DNA of 64,000 nucleotides from G963663365 sp963663365 (GTDB lineage Bacteria > Hinthialibacterota > Hinthialibacteria > Hinthialibacterales > G963663365): positions 868,001-932,000 of the forward strand of contig CAXXIH010000008.1 of NCBI GenBank assembly GCA_963663365.2. The letters are read 5' to 3'. This document shows positions 62,843 through 64,000 of this stretch, in pieces (the stretch's first letter is position 1; every line of letters starts with the position of its first letter). The notes below the pieces were generated by a model that searched no databases, was not told where the DNA came from, and saw only the letters and a program-made list of their open reading frames with translations. The position numbers and the translations under genes were made by a program.

Positions 62843-64000
62843 TTATCCGAGAATCGCATGCATTCCCGGGAAAATGGCGGCATCCCCCAACTGCTGCTCA
62901 ATACGCAGAAGTTGGTTGTATTTGCAGACTCGGTCTGTACGGCAAAGAGAACCGGTCTTGATCTGTCCGGCATTTGTCGCAACAGCCAAATCAGCGATGG
63001 TGGCATCTTCTGTTTCACCGCTTCGGTGAGAAATAACAGTTGTAAATCCGGCACGGTGGGCCATGTTGATGACATCCAGCGTTTCGGTGAGCGTACCAAT
63101 CTGATTCAGTTTGATCAGAATCGAATTGCAGGCGCCAATCTCAATGCTGCGGGCCAAACGGGTTGGATTGGTTACCAAAAGATCGTCGCCAACGAGCTGT
63201 GTGGTTTGTCCGAGTGCGGCGGTCAGTTTCTGCCAGCCGGTCCAGTCATTTTCATCCATACCATCTTCGATTGAAATAATCGGATAGCGTTTGGCAAGAT
63301 CCGAATAGATTTCGATCATCTCTGAGGCCGACTTTTTCGGTTTAGCTTCGGCTTCGAGAATGTATTTCTTGCTTTTCTTGTCATAGAGTTCGCTTGAAGC
63401 AACGTCGAGAGCCAAAGAGACTTCTTTTCCCGGTTTAAAACCGGCTTTTTTAATGGCATCGACGAGAAGCGAAAGGCCTTCTTCGTTGCTTTCCACGGCC
63501 GGAGCAAATCCACCTTCATCGCCAACCGCAGTGACTTTTCCCTGTTTCTTTAATACGTCTTTTAAGGTGTGGAATATTTCGACACCCCAACGCAAACATT
63601 CGCTGAAACTTTTTGCGCCGTGGGGAATGATCATGAATTCTTGAAAATCAAGATTGTTGTCGGCATGCGATCCACCGTTGATGACATTCATCATGGGTAC
63701 GGGCAGTGTGCAGGCGTTGGTTCCACCCAAATAGCGATAAAGCGGAAGTTCCATGCATGAGGCGGCGGCTTTCGCGGCAGCCAAAGAAACTCCCAAGATC
63801 GCATTGGCGCCAAGTTTCTTTTTATTCGCTGTGCCATCAATCGCAATCAATGCGGCATCCAGGCCACGTTGGTCTGAAGCATCCGTGCCCAGAATCTCAG
63901 GCGCAATTACCTCATTCACGTGTTTGACAGCCTTGCTGACACCTTTGCCCTTGAAACGCTTGGCATCGCCGTCACGCAGTTCAATGGCCTCATGCTCACC
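62843..64000 (-). CDS. eno: Enolase, 5' end beyond the window
   Basis: 385 residues visible; the frame stays open to base 64000 and starts in the enolase N-terminal domain (GEHEAIELRDGDAKRFKGKGVSKAV), lacking about 40 residues. Landmarks: LGANAILGVSLA, MMNVINGGSHADNNLDFQEFMIIPHGA, EGGFAPAV, YPIISIEDGMDENDW, LVGDDLLVTN with metal-binding Asp, and LIKLNQIGTLTETLD and VISHRSGETEDATIADLAVA around the catalytic Lys/His. Enolase makes phosphoenolpyruvate in glycolysis and often joins the RNA degradosome. The ftsB-like gene follows 50 bp downstream. Confidence 0.98.
   Translation of the reverse strand, partial: GEHEAIELRDGDAKRFKGKGVSKAVKHVNEVIAPEILGTDASDQRGLDAALIAIDGTANKKKLGANAILGVSLAAAKAAASCMELPLYRYLGGTNACTLPVPMMNVINGGSHADNNLDFQEFMIIPHGAKSFSECLRWGVEIFHTLKDVLKKQGKVTAVGDEGGFAPAVESNEEGLSLLVDAIKKAGFKPGKEVSLALDVASSELYDKKSKKYILEAEAKPKKSASEMIEIYSDLAKRYPIISIEDGMDENDWTGWQKLTAALGQTTQLVGDDLLVTNPTRLARSIEIGACNSILIKLNQIGTLTETLDVINMAHRAGFTTVISHRSGETEDATIADLAVATNAGQIKTGSLCRTDRVCKYNQLLRIEQQLGDAAIFPGMHAILG

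Overview
The window reads as chromosomal DNA from a flagellated, LPS-bearing (diderm) bacterium with mid-range GC. Evidence for this is an LptC/LptA/LpxL-type block, the flagellar P- and L-ring genes flgI and flgH, lipoprotein signals, and a good -24/-12 (sigma-54 type) promoter in front of the flagellar rod/ring operon. The mix of very large secreted beta-repeat proteins, a dockerin protein with threonine-proline linkers, GH98-like and GxGYxYP-like proteins, and sugar-acid enzymes resembles little-cultured lineages such as Sumerlaeota (BRC1), Hydrogenedentota or PVC-like bacteria. That placement is inference and is weak. I see no insertion sequence, prophage, CRISPR array or rRNA.

Layout. 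Positions 1-233: edge of a minus-strand gene that seems frameshifted. 512-3740 (+): YfgM-like membrane TPR protein, a 5-formyl-THF cyclo-ligase fused to TsaE, tsaB and rimI (tRNA t6A and S18 acetylation). 3766-18735 (-): the N-terminal half of a split CarB, a YggT protein, GxGYxYP-type and GH98-type secreted proteins, a YfhO-type membrane protein with two inserted ILEI/FAM3-like domains, a Wzz-type protein, a lipoprotein SurA/PpiC-like foldase and a membrane protein with a charged repeat tail. These look like an envelope/exopolysaccharide neighbourhood. 18883-19254: unknown small protein. 19298-26617 (-): a 2439-residue secreted protein. 26960-31028 (-): lptA-like, lptC-like, lpxL-like, pyrG. 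31353-32405 (-): secreted kelch protein. 32625-38447 (-): flgF-flgG-flgA-flgH-flgI-flgJ-flgN in transcription order. 38756-39223 (+): unknown. 39537-41905 (+): pta-ackA with terminator. 41986-46222: sugar isomerase-like, galactonate dehydratase-like, TIM-barrel secreted protein and alpha/beta hydrolase. 46308-47729 (-): mgtE. 48061-49047 (+): Gfo/Idh/MocA oxidoreductase. 49203-49292 (+): a 29-residue basic peptide. 49343-54259: DUF2064 transferase, dockerin protein, trpF and a GT39-type glycosyltransferase. 54547-56577 (-): histidine-kinase-like sensor lacking key kinase residues. 56820-60869 (-): second giant secreted protein. 60997-61898 (-): HU-like protein with a long tail coupled to an Asp23/Gls24 protein. 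62162-62233 (-): initiator tRNA-fMet. 62518-64000 (-): ftsB-like gene and 3' part of eno.

Most notable: (1) a perfect-spacing promoter in front of pyrG whose predicted start lies inside the 5' arm of a strong terminator, suggesting nucleotide-sensed attenuation; (2) a blade-like repeat shared by the two giant secreted proteins, and an NTF2-like module shared by one of them and the GH98-like enzyme; (3) twin ILEI domains inside a YfhO protein; (4) the cyclo-ligase-TsaE fusion; (5) split carB; (6) the 29-residue basic peptide; (7) the degenerate kinase; (8) divergent sigma-54-like and sigma-28-like promoters at flgF.
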